DNA of 9,256 nucleotides from Verrucomicrobiota bacterium (lineage in GTDB: Bacteria; Verrucomicrobiota; Verrucomicrobiia; Limisphaerales; JAEYXS01): contig JAJNBN010000153.1 in the NCBI GenBank assembly GCA_021156225.1, forward strand, positions 1-9,256, given 5' to 3'. Positions 1 to 6,347 of this stretch are shown one piece after another. The stretch's first letter is position 1. Each line of letters starts with the position of its first letter. A program made the position numbers and the translations under genes. The notes beneath the pieces are model-generated. The model saw nothing but the letters and a program-made list of their open reading frames with translations. It was not told the origin of the DNA and did no database searches.

Positions 1-378
1 GGCTGGCACAATCTCAGCCATCACGGCAAAGACCCGGAGAAGATCAAAAAACTCGCTATCATCGAGAAAGAAGAGATGCGGCTCTTCGGTGAATTCATGC
101 AGAAGCTGGAGTCTGTCCGTGAAGGTGAACACACCTTGCTCGACCAGACCACGATCATGCTGGGCTCCAATCTCGGCAATGCTTCCAGCCACAACAATAC
201 GAATCTACCGATGGTCACGGCCGGTGGCCGCTTCGTGCATGGCCAGCATCTGGCCTTCAATGCGGATAATCCCCCGCCGTTGTGCAACCTGTTCGTCTCT
301 TACCTCCAACACTTGGGGTTGGAAGTGGACGCGTTTGCGACCGGTTCAAAGCCGCTGGATGGGCTCAAGCGGTCATAA
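1..378 (+). CDS. DUF1552 family protein, C-terminal part (5' end outside window)
   Basis: The frame is open from base 1 and ends at TAA 376-378, giving the last 125 residues. It starts GWHNLSHHGKDPEKIKKL and continues with a charged helix, then LLDQTTIMLGSNLGNASSHNNTNLPMVTAGG and GRFVHGQHLAF. The 'LSHHG', 'GS..GN...HNN..LP...AGG' and 'G.H' motifs are those I know from the C-terminal half of DUF1552 proteins. These are typically secreted proteins of Planctomycetota, Verrucomicrobiota and myxobacteria, often encoded next to a DUF1592/cytochrome-type partner. The molecular function of the family is not established. The start and any signal peptide lie upstream of the window. The gene converges on the minus-strand gene that begins downstream; its stop codon abuts the T-tract of that gene's terminator. 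The family call is from recalled motifs and is fairly secure; no function is claimed. Confidence 0.8.
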   Translation, partial: GWHNLSHHGKDPEKIKKLAIIEKEEMRLFGEFMQKLESVREGEHTLLDQTTIMLGSNLGNASSHNNTNLPMVTAGGRFVHGQHLAFNADNPPPLCNLFVSYLQHLGLEVDAFATGSKPLDGLKRS

Positions 379-406
379 AAAACACGCTCCCATGACAGGA
401 GCGCGT
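377..406 (-). terminator. Rho-independent terminator of the minus-strand exported-protein gene
   Basis: Read on the minus strand, ACGCGCTCC (406-398) pairs with GGAGCGTGT (390-382) across a 7-base loop: a 9-bp stem with one G-T wobble. It is followed directly by five T residues (381-377). It lies about 30 bases past the minus gene's stop at 437. On the plus strand the same hairpin has an A-C mismatch in place of the wobble and no clean T-run after it, so it is oriented mainly for the minus gene. It may still help stop transcription from the converging DUF1552 gene. Confidence 0.75.
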
Positions 407-436
407 TCGGTTGGTTGGGTTGTTGGTTTAGGTTGA

Positions 437-1078
437 TTAACGGATTTCAATGCGTTCCCGTTCGATCGTTTTGGAATCCGGCACCAGGAACGATTCGGAA
501 GGATCCAGCACCATGACGGTGGTGACCTTTTCTTTGACGCCGGTCTTGGCTTCGTCATGGAGGCAGACGATGTCGCCAGACTTCAAGGTCTGAACCTTCA
601 CGACCTCATCGCCCTTGCGAACGATCAGGTTTTCACCCACCGCAATAGGCTGACCATTGATGACGAGCGTGGTCTCGTTCACCTGGCTGACGCGGGCATG
701 TTTGTGAGGGCAATCCTTGTCGTGGAAGGAAGTCTTCTCACGGACAATGGTTTGTTCCTTCACCGCGACGGTAGGTGTCTTGCTGGCGGAGAGGATGGCT
801 ATGCCGGCAATCTCGCCGGAGCCGATATCGCCCTTGCCACGATCATCGAGGCAGACGGTGTCGCCGACCTTGACGTCGCTGATTTTGGCTTGAACGCCGC
901 CTTTCAGCACGCGAGTAGTTTTGCCGACTTTGTAGGGCTTGTCATCCACGGAGATCATTTCCGAGGTGACGACGGAAACTTTTCCATGCGGCTTCTTGCA
1001 ATCAGCATCGTGATCAGCTCGCGCGATCGTTGCAGAAAGCAGGCCGACAAGGACCAAGGTATAGATTGAGGTTTTCAT
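437..1078 (-). CDS. Exported protein with two tandem copies of a ~73-residue Cys-containing unit
   Basis: I do not recognise a named family. The 213-residue start at 1078 is preferred over an upstream in-frame ATG at 1144: it has an AAGGA Shine-Dalgarno at 1090-1086 and begins directly with a signal peptide, MKTSIYTLVLVGLLSATIARA, with likely cleavage after A21. The mature protein is an internal duplication. Residues 23-96 (HDADC...KVSVV...VGK...VLKGG...VKVGDTVCLDD) align with 119-191 (HDKDC...RVSQV...VGE...VRKGD...LKSGDIVCLHD). Each copy has an HDxDC motif and a GDxVCL motif, giving Cys27/76 and Cys123/172. The paired Cys and His/Asp residues could form disulfides or bind metal; that is inference. 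The short beta-rich units recall small periplasmic OB- or DUF5666-like folds, but this is only an impression. It is transcribed divergently from the ketosynthase cassette and ends at its own terminator. Confidence 0.8.
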   Translation of the reverse strand: MKTSIYTLVLVGLLSATIARADHDADCKKPHGKVSVVTSEMISVDDKPYKVGKTTRVLKGGVQAKISDVKVGDTVCLDDRGKGDIGSGEIAGIAILSASKTPTVAVKEQTIVREKTSFHDKDCPHKHARVSQVNETTLVINGQPIAVGENLIVRKGDEVVKVQTLKSGDIVCLHDEAKTGVKEKVTTVMVLDPSESFLVPDSKTIERERIEIR

Positions 1079-1093
1079 ATTCTGTTCCTTCAG

Positions 1094-1109
1094 TGCATGG
1101 GATGTGCCA
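1094..1109 (-). promoter_or_regulatory. Sigma-54-like -24/-12 element upstream of the exported-protein gene
   Basis: On the minus strand the bases read TGGCAC-ATCCC-ATGCA, close to the RpoN consensus TGGCAC-N5-TTGCA, with exactly 10 bases between the GG and GC. A start about 12 bases downstream of the GC would fall near 1083. That leaves only ~5 leader bases and leaves the AAGGA site (1090-1086) out of the transcript. The sequence match is good but the geometry is poor, so this may be chance. Confidence 0.3.
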
Positions 1110-1386
1110 GACGCGACATCATCAGCAAGGTCGTTCTGGGGCAAAGACTTACAGAGATTTGTGGCACGGCCGAAAGGCCCTAAGCAAACGTGCGAGAAAG
1201 GAATTTTGCATCTAACCTTCGTGCAGTTTCAGGAAAAATGGGCGGATTTGCCAAAACTTGTGGAATCGGCGGTTCGCGACAGGCTTGCGTAGCAAGTGGT
1301 TGAAGCTGTGCTATCTTCGGGCGTTCCGGCGGCGTTGACTTCGGGGGCAGGGGCTTTCTATCGTCGGCGCAACAAAGCTCATTTGC
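1110..1386. other. Divergent intergenic region, no gene seen
   Basis: This lies between the divergently read exported-protein gene and the ketosynthase gene. Short open frames here have no recognisable protein and no ribosome site. Visible structure is a small GGCC-GAAA-GGCC hairpin at 1168-1179 (4-bp stem, GNRA-type loop) and a promoter-like pair at 1335-1364. I see no tRNA, repeat array or IS end. Confidence 0.5.
1335..1364 (+). promoter_or_regulatory. Possible sigma-70 promoter for the ketosynthase cassette
   Basis: TTGACT (1335-1340) and TATCGT (1359-1364) are separated by 18 bases, matching the -35 box at 5/6 and the -10 box at 4/6. A start near 1371 would leave a ~16-base leader before the ATG at 1387. 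Such matches occur by chance, and the leader shows no obvious Shine-Dalgarno. Confidence 0.3.
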
Positions 1387-2634
1387 ATGCTGTTATTTCG
1401 CACACGTTCATCCGCGCCAACGCCACGCCATCGGGTGGTGGTTACGGGCATGGGCATGGTGACGGGATTGGGTGCGGGGAAAGAAATCAACGAGGCGGGA
1501 TTTCGCGAGGGGAAAACGGCGTTCTCGCCAGTTACGTTTTTCGATGTCTCCAAACAACGGGTAAAGACAGCGGCGCAGGCCGAGGTGCCAGGTCAGAGCC
1601 CGAGCAAGCGTATCATGCCCAAGCAATGGCGGAGGATGGACCGGGCTTCGCGTCTGCTTTTCATCGCGGCGGAAGAGGCTTGGGAGCAAGCGGGATGGCA
1701 GAGCGGAGAGCGTTTGCCAATGGTTTTGGGGACGACGAGCGGAGGGATGAACCGGGGCGAAGCGTTTTATCGCCAAGCCATCACAACACCGGAGAAATCC
1801 CACGGACAAGCGACGCGCGTCGTGCAGTATCAGGCACAACGGCAGGTGCTGGACATCGTGGAGGCATTGGGGTTTTCCGGACCGGTGACGTTGATCGCGA
1901 ATGCGTGCGCCTCGGGCGGCAATGCCATCGGGCAGGCGTTCGAGATGATCCGCTATGGCGATGCGGAGCGCGTGCTGACGGGTGGCTACGATGGTTTATG
2001 CCAGTTGGTGTTTTCCGGGTTCGATTCCTTGCAGGCGCTCTCGACAACGACATGCCGGCCGTTTGATGCCCAGCGGGATGGTCTGGCATTAGGTGAAGGG
2101 GCGGCGGTGTTGACGCTGGAATCGTTGGAGTCAGCGCAGTCGCGTGGGGCGAAGATTTTGGGCGAGGTGGTCGGCTATGGTGCGGCGACGGATTCGCATC
2201 ATCTTACGCAACCGCATCCACAGGGAGATGCGGCGTTGAAATCGATGGAAGAGGCTACGCGCGTGGCTGGTATCACACCGGAGCAGGTAGGCTACATCAA
2301 TGCACATGGCACGGGCACACCGATGAACGATGGCGCGGAGGCGCATGCGATCAGCCGGTGGGCGGGTGAACACGCGGCGAAGATGCGAGTGAGCTCTACA
2401 AAGGCGAGCATTGGGCATCTGCTGGGTGCGGCGGGTTCGGTGGAAGCGGTGATCTGTTTGCAGGCCTTGGCCGGACAGTGGTTGCCGCCGATGCGCGGGA
2501 CGCAAACGGCGGACCCGGCATGTAAATTTGAACTGGTTCGGGAAGCGGCGGCGGCGAAGTTAGAATACGCGTTGAGCAATTCGTTCGGGTTTGGTGGGGC
2601 GAATGCGACGGTCATCTTCCGGAGGTGGTCGTGA
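1387..2634 (+). CDS. Beta-ketoacyl-ACP synthase, KAS II/FabF-like (KS-alpha)
   Basis: This 415-residue protein is the usual FabF length. It would catalyse decarboxylative Claisen condensation of an acyl chain with malonyl-ACP in the cytoplasm. The N-terminal VVVTGMGMVTGLG (17-29) is the typical KAS opening. The catalytic Cys174 is in NACASG, His307 in INAHGTGTPMND, and Lys339/His344 in KASIGHLLGAAGS, so the Cys-His-His triad is complete. NSFGFGGANATVIF closes the protein, as in KAS II. ATG 1387 is the first in-frame start after a stop at 1336; its ribosome site is weak, and the protein has ~14 extra residues ahead of the fold. The stop overlaps the next gene's GTG by 4 bases. The gene is first in a KS/KS-beta/KR/ACP cassette, which points to a dedicated polyketide or specialised fatty acid pathway rather than housekeeping fabF, although a housekeeping role cannot be excluded from sequence alone. 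Confidence 0.9.
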   Translation: MLLFRTRSSAPTPRHRVVVTGMGMVTGLGAGKEINEAGFREGKTAFSPVTFFDVSKQRVKTAAQAEVPGQSPSKRIMPKQWRRMDRASRLLFIAAEEAWEQAGWQSGERLPMVLGTTSGGMNRGEAFYRQAITTPEKSHGQATRVVQYQAQRQVLDIVEALGFSGPVTLIANACASGGNAIGQAFEMIRYGDAERVLTGGYDGLCQLVFSGFDSLQALSTTTCRPFDAQRDGLALGEGAAVLTLESLESAQSRGAKILGEVVGYGAATDSHHLTQPHPQGDAALKSMEEATRVAGITPEQVGYINAHGTGTPMNDGAEAHAISRWAGEHAAKMRVSSTKASIGHLLGAAGSVEAVICLQALAGQWLPPMRGTQTADPACKFELVREAAAAKLEYALSNSFGFGGANATVIFRRWS

Positions 2635-3650
2635 GCATCATCGCTACAGGATGGGGTGCGGTATCGCCCGCCGGATGGACGGCCGCGGAGCTGAGCGCGG
2701 TGATGGTGAAGGGTGAGGCGTTGCCGGTGGAAGAATTTGTGCGGCAGGGCACAACGAAGACTTTGCGCGCCCGCAAGGTGCCGAAGCCCGCAGCGCGGCA
2801 GGCATATCTCGCGCATCCGCGCTTGCGGCGGACGAGTCCGATCAGTTCTTTTGCCATGTCGGCGGCGTTGGAAGCGATCGGTGCGGACCGGGCGCTGATC
2901 GAGAAGGGCGAGTTGCGCCTGGGGGTAGTGTTCTGCGTGATGTCCGGTTGCGTGAATTATTCACGGCGGTTTTACGACGAGGTTTTGCGCGAACCCGCTA
3001 CGGCGAGTCCGCTGGTGTTTCCGGAGACGGTATTCAATGCGCCGGCGAGCCACCTGGCGGCGTTACTGGGGGCTACGGGCATCAACTATACATTGGTCGG
3101 TGACCCGGGCATGTTCTTGCAAGGACTGGCGCAGGCGGCGCAGTGGCTGCAGCGGGGACAGGTGGATGCGTGCGTGGTCGTCAGTGCGGAAGAAAGCGAC
3201 TGGCTGACGGTGGAAGCGAGCGCGCTTTTCGAGCCCGACGTCGTGGTGAGTGAAGGAGCGGGCGCGATTTATCTGAAGAATGGTGATGCTGGCAGTGTTG
3301 CGCTGGAGGCGGTGACGGATGGATTTTCGTTCAATGATCGCGCCAGCAGAACGCTCGCGGCGACGCAGATGCAGACGGAACTTTCACAGACGGGCAGTGC
3401 GGACTGGTTATGCGACAGCCGCACGGGCAGTGTGAAAGAGGATTTTGCAGAGAGCGAAGCGTGGTCGAGTGCGATGATGCCGCGCTGGTCGGTGAAGAAG
3501 GTTTTGGGCGAAAGTTTCGCGGCGGCGAGTGCATGGCAATGCGTGCTGGCGTGTGAACGATTGGCCAGTGGGGCAGCGAAGTCAGCGGCTCATGTGAGTG
3601 TGGTGGGGTGCAATCAACAGGCGATCGGGGCACGATGGGTGAAGGCATGA
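2631..3650 (+). CDS. Ketosynthase-like protein without catalytic residues (chain-length-factor-like KS-beta)
   Basis: The GTG start at 2631 overlaps the previous TGA and has a GGAGG site 5 bases upstream (2621-2625); it is preferred to GTG 2625, which lies inside that site. The product has 339 residues. It opens IIATGWGAVSPAG like a KAS and aligns with the preceding ketosynthase throughout, but the active site is gone. The nucleophile position reads LVGDPGMF (Pro159 opposite Cys), the first His motif reads CDSRTGS (Ser263 opposite His), and the second reads KKVLGES (Glu294 opposite His). The C-terminus is also ~27 residues shorter. Known KS-beta/chain-length factors dimerise with an active KS and shape product length; an equivalent role here is inferred from fold, inactivity and tight coupling to the KS gene. 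The substitutions differ from the Cys-to-Gln change of classical actinobacterial chain-length factors. It may be distantly related to the inactive KS of aryl polyene clusters. Confidence 0.8.
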   Translation: MSIIATGWGAVSPAGWTAAELSAVMVKGEALPVEEFVRQGTTKTLRARKVPKPAARQAYLAHPRLRRTSPISSFAMSAALEAIGADRALIEKGELRLGVVFCVMSGCVNYSRRFYDEVLREPATASPLVFPETVFNAPASHLAALLGATGINYTLVGDPGMFLQGLAQAAQWLQRGQVDACVVVSAEESDWLTVEASALFEPDVVVSEGAGAIYLKNGDAGSVALEAVTDGFSFNDRASRTLAATQMQTELSQTGSADWLCDSRTGSVKEDFAESEAWSSAMMPRWSVKKVLGESFAAASAWQCVLACERLASGAAKSAAHVSVVGCNQQAIGARWVKA

Positions 3651-4378
3651 ATCAACGAATCATTCTGGTGACGGGGGCGAATGGTGGCATGGGGCGCGCC
3701 ATCGCAAGGGAATTTTTGTCGCACGAAGCAAATACGTTTGTCTATCTCGGCGTGAACCGGCAGCGGGAGCATGCAGAAGTATTGGCAGAGGAGTTCAGGG
3801 ATCGTGCGGAAGTGATCGCGCTTGACGTGACCTCAGGTGAGGCCTGGAAAGCGGCGGTGCAAACCATCACGGCGAAACAGGGTCGCTTCGATGTTCTCGT
3901 CAATAACGCCGGAATGCATGAAGATGCCTTGCTGGCGACGATGACGGATGAGGCGTGGCGGAAAGTTTTATCGACGAATCTGGATGCGGCTTTCTTGGGT
4001 TGCCGTGCGGTGATCCCGACGATGATGGGGCAGCGCGGAGGGCGTATCGTAAATGTGTCGTCGCTTAGTGCATTGCTCGCGCCAGCGGGGCAGGCAAATT
4101 ATGCGGCGGCGAAGGCGGGAGTGGTTGCTATGAGCCAATCGCTGGCGAAAGAAGTCGCGCGAGCCGGAATCACCGTGAATAGCGTGTGTCCGGGGTATAT
4201 CGAGACGGAGGCTTTATCGGCTATGGATGCCGAAGCGAAGAAAGCGGCGGCGGGGCGGATACCGATGCGTCGGTTGGGCAAACCGGAAGAGGTGGCGGCG
4301 GTGGTGAGGTTTTTGGCATCGCCGGAGGCGAGCTATGTAACGGGGGCGGTGGTGAAGGTGGATGGGGGAATCTTGTAA
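3647..4378 (+). CDS. 3-oxoacyl-ACP reductase, FabG-like SDR (ketoreductase)
   Basis: This is a 243-residue classical short-chain dehydrogenase/reductase of normal FabG length. It is expected to reduce the beta-keto group of acyl-ACP using NADPH. The Rossmann motif TGANGGMG is at residues 9-16, NNAG at 86-89 and Asn111 in the STNLD segment. The catalytic Ser139, Tyr152 and Lys156 lie in VNVSSLSA and NYAAAK. PGYIETEA and the C-terminal YVTGAVVKVDGG are family-typical. The start is ATG 3647, which shares ATGA with the stop of the KS-beta gene; a longer in-frame start at 3608 would overlap that gene by 43 bases and add nothing to the fold. The overlap implies translational coupling. Its place between KS-beta and ACP fits a ketoreductase serving the same carrier protein. 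Cofactor preference is inferred from family, not shown. Confidence 0.9.
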   Translation: MNQRIILVTGANGGMGRAIAREFLSHEANTFVYLGVNRQREHAEVLAEEFRDRAEVIALDVTSGEAWKAAVQTITAKQGRFDVLVNNAGMHEDALLATMTDEAWRKVLSTNLDAAFLGCRAVIPTMMGQRGGRIVNVSSLSALLAPAGQANYAAAKAGVVAMSQSLAKEVARAGITVNSVCPGYIETEALSAMDAEAKKAAAGRIPMRRLGKPEEVAAVVRFLASPEASYVTGAVVKVDGGIL

Positions 4379-4529
4379 AAAGGGACGAGGGGAGAAGTGG
4401 GAAGGGCGAGCCGGTTGCACGGCGGGCCATTGGGAAACAGCGAAATCTGCGAGGGGAATTTAGCAAAAGGGTTTGATTTTGGGGCAAAGGTGGCTTCTGT
4501 TGGCGGTGGAAACCGTGGGGATTAATTGA

Positions 4530-4802
4530 ATGCAAACGAACGCTGAGATCAAACAACGGATCAAACAGTTGATGGTGGAAAACCTGATGCTGCAGGTGAC
4601 GGTGGAGGAGATCGGGGATGAACAGCCCCTCTTTGGTCCCGAAAGCCTCGGACTGGACTCGGTGGATGCGCTGCAATTGGTGGTGGCGCTGGACAAGAAT
4701 TTCGGACTCAAGATCCCGGACCAGGCGGCGGCGAAACAGATTTTGACCAGCGTGAGCGCGATGGCGGATGCGGTGGAAAAACATCTGGCGGCGAAGGGCT
4801 GA
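4530..4802 (+). CDS. Acyl carrier protein
   Basis: A 90-residue protein with the carrier-protein signature LGLDSVDAL; Ser44 is the expected 4'-phosphopantetheine attachment site. The fold pattern fits: an N-terminal helix (residues 4-19), a loop ending LFGPESLGLDS, a helix DALQLVVALDKNFG, and the closing helix LTSVSAMADAVEKHLA. A GGGGA site lies about 8 bases before the ATG. The gap to the ketoreductase gene (4379-4529, G-rich, 151 bases) holds no gene or clear terminator that I can see, so the ACP is probably in the same transcription unit. It would carry intermediates between the KS, KS-beta and KR. The loop before the Ser is longer than in housekeeping AcpP, which supports a pathway-specific carrier; that is inference. 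Confidence 0.9.
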   Translation: MQTNAEIKQRIKQLMVENLMLQVTVEEIGDEQPLFGPESLGLDSVDALQLVVALDKNFGLKIPDQAAAKQILTSVSAMADAVEKHLAAKG

Positions 4803-4826
4803 TTCGGTTTAAGTCATGGCCAGCCC

Positions 4827-5927
4827 ATGAACGCCAATCTCGATTCCACAAGCTCACGCCGCGATTTCATCAAATCCACTGCTCTGGCGGTCACCGCTGC
4901 CGCAGTGGCCACGCCTTCACTGGTATCAGCTCAACAAGCGAAACCGGCGAAGGTAAAGCTGGGCTTCGATAATTTCTCCATCCGCAATTCCAATTGGAAG
5001 GCCGGCAAGGTCTTGGAATATGCAGCGGAGCAAAAGGTGGATGTCGTCCTCTTCTCCGATCTCGACGTTTACGAGAATCATACGGAAGCCTATCTCAAGG
5101 ATTTGAAGAAGAAGGCGGATGACTTGGGCATCGAGATACAAGGCGGCACGGGAAGCATTTGTCCCACATCCAATTCTTATGGCCAGGTGAAGAAGTGGGG
5201 CACGGCAGAGGAACATCTCAAGCTGACGATCAAGATCGCGAAGACGCTGGGCTCGAAGGTGGCGCGTTGCTACTTGGGCAATGCTCGGGATCGGGCTTCG
5301 GAAGGGGGCATTGAGGCCCGCATGAAAGACACCGTGGCGACGTGCAAGGCGGTGAAGAGTTACGCGCAGGATAATGGCATCAAGATCGCCATTGAGAATC
5401 ATGCGGGTGACATGCAGGCGTGGGAGTTGCAGACGTTGATCGAGGAGGCGGGCAAGGATTACGTGGGCGCGACAATTGATCCTGGCAACGCGACGTGGAC
5501 GCTGGAAGATCCGCACGTGAATCTGGAAATCCTCGCGCCTTACGCGGCATGTGCAGGCATCCGCGATTCCATCGTGTGGGAGACGCCGAACGGGGCTAAT
5601 GCCAAGTGGGCGGCAGTCGGTGAAGGCGTGGTGGATATGAAGGCGTATCTGAAGCGCTGGGTGGAAGTGTGTCCCGGTGTGCCAGTGACGCTGGAGATCA
5701 TCTCCGAGTACGCGAAGCAGCATGATTATCTGAAGCCGGAATTCTGGAAGGTATTTCCGAAGGTGCGCCCGTATGAGTTCGCGCGGTTCACAGCGCTGGC
5801 GCGGAAGGGCAAGCCGGCGGAATCGTTCAAGGGTTCAGGCCAGGCACAGGCTGATTACCAGAAGGCGGAACTGGAACGGAGTATCAAGTATTGCAAGACG
5901 GAGTTGGGGCTGGGGTTGAAGGGGTAG
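4827..5927 (+). CDS. Tat-exported sugar phosphate isomerase/epimerase-like TIM barrel protein
   Basis: 366 residues. The N-terminus carries a twin-arginine signal (SSRRDFIKSTALAVTAAAVA, residues 9-28) with likely cleavage after LVSA (A35). The body is a xylose-isomerase-like TIM barrel (AP_endonuc_2 type). KLGFDNFSIRN is the first strand; likely metal ligands are Glu190 in IAIENHAGD, Asp218 in TIDPGN and Glu290 in VTLEIIS; GEGVVDMKAYL (266-275) is the usual 'GEG..D....' segment. The strand normally reading H-x-K-D reads AGIRDS, so one common His ligand appears to be Gly; activity may differ from the classical isomerases. Exported members are abundant in Planctomycetota and Verrucomicrobiota and are usually presumed to act on sugars; the substrate is unknown here. 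It starts 24 bases after the ACP stop and has no visible functional link to the cassette. No strong ribosome site is seen. Confidence 0.85.
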   Translation: MNANLDSTSSRRDFIKSTALAVTAAAVATPSLVSAQQAKPAKVKLGFDNFSIRNSNWKAGKVLEYAAEQKVDVVLFSDLDVYENHTEAYLKDLKKKADDLGIEIQGGTGSICPTSNSYGQVKKWGTAEEHLKLTIKIAKTLGSKVARCYLGNARDRASEGGIEARMKDTVATCKAVKSYAQDNGIKIAIENHAGDMQAWELQTLIEEAGKDYVGATIDPGNATWTLEDPHVNLEILAPYAACAGIRDSIVWETPNGANAKWAAVGEGVVDMKAYLKRWVEVCPGVPVTLEIISEYAKQHDYLKPEFWKVFPKVRPYEFARFTALARKGKPAESFKGSGQAQADYQKAELERSIKYCKTELGLGLKG

Positions 5928-5932
5928 TTAAC

Positions 5933-5962
5933 CACAGATGGACATAGATTAACACAGATGGG
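5933..5962. repeat. Three tandem 10-base units, dispersed 'CACAGATGGA' type
   Basis: The units are CACAGATGGA, CATAGATTAA and CACAGATGGG, directly abutting. I recall this phrase as common between genes in Verrucomicrobiota and related genomes. It begins 6 bases after the isomerase stop and runs into the ribosome site of the SUKH gene, so that gene's leader is made of repeat sequence. Confidence 0.7.
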
Positions 5963-5969
5963 AGGTGCC

Positions 5970-6347
5970 ATGAGTATCGCTTCCGACAATCCTTTCAGAC
6001 CACCAACCAATGAGGAAATCGCTGCTGCCGAGCTGCGACTTGGACTTGCGTTTCATCCAGACTACAGGGCATTTCTGCGAGGTGGTGGTGATGTGGCGGA
6101 TGCCACACTTGAGCCTGCGGTAATATTGCCCGGCTCCGGTCACCTTGACCTGTTCGAGATTGCTGACGCTGCATGGCGGCTTATGGGTGTGCCCCCCCAT
6201 TTGCTGCCATTCGTTGAGGACAACGGTGACTACTACTGTATTGATCCTAGCGGAGAGGTTGTCTACTGGTCTCACAATGGGGTAACCGATGAGAAATGGC
6301 CAACCATCGCTGCGTGGAGGCAGCAGGTTTGTGTCGAACGTTTATGA
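5970..6347 (+). CDS. SMI1/KNR4 (SUKH) domain protein
   Basis: 125 residues from ATG 5970, which is preceded by GGGAGG (5960-5965, 4-base spacer). An upstream in-frame ATG at 5958 would place the ribosome site inside the gene. The pattern is SUKH-like: PPTNEEIAAAELRLGLAFHPDYRAFL is the first helical motif, and LLPFVEDNGDYYCIDPSGEVVYWSHNG (79-104) is the characteristic beta hairpin region, with WPTIAAWRQQV as a final helix. Family members are single-domain cytoplasmic proteins; many are immunity proteins that neutralise polymorphic toxins, others have unclear roles. No toxin gene is visible here. Its stop overlaps the thioesterase start by ATGA. Codon choice looks less GCG-rich than in the neighbouring genes, and the repeat in front suggests an insertion; transfer is only a possibility. 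Confidence 0.8.
   Translation: MSIASDNPFRPPTNEEIAAAELRLGLAFHPDYRAFLRGGGDVADATLEPAVILPGSGHLDLFEIADAAWRLMGVPPHLLPFVEDNGDYYCIDPSGEVVYWSHNGVTDEKWPTIAAWRQQVCVERL

Noticed and set aside
557..1069. 170-codon plus-strand frame opposite the duplicated exported protein
   Set aside because: The minus-strand gene has a signal peptide, ribosome site, internal repeat and terminator; the plus frame has none.
1104..1292. Small plus-strand open frames in the divergent gap
   Set aside because: No ribosome site and no similarity to a family I know; the frame starts inside the minus gene's promoter area.
1296..2066. 256-codon plus-strand frame overlapping the ketosynthase
   Set aside because: Gly/Arg-rich, without domain, and out of frame with the clearly conserved KAS protein.
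4926..5723. 265-codon minus-strand open frame antisense to the TIM barrel gene
   Set aside because: No family motif; composition is typical of a shadow frame of a GC-rich gene.
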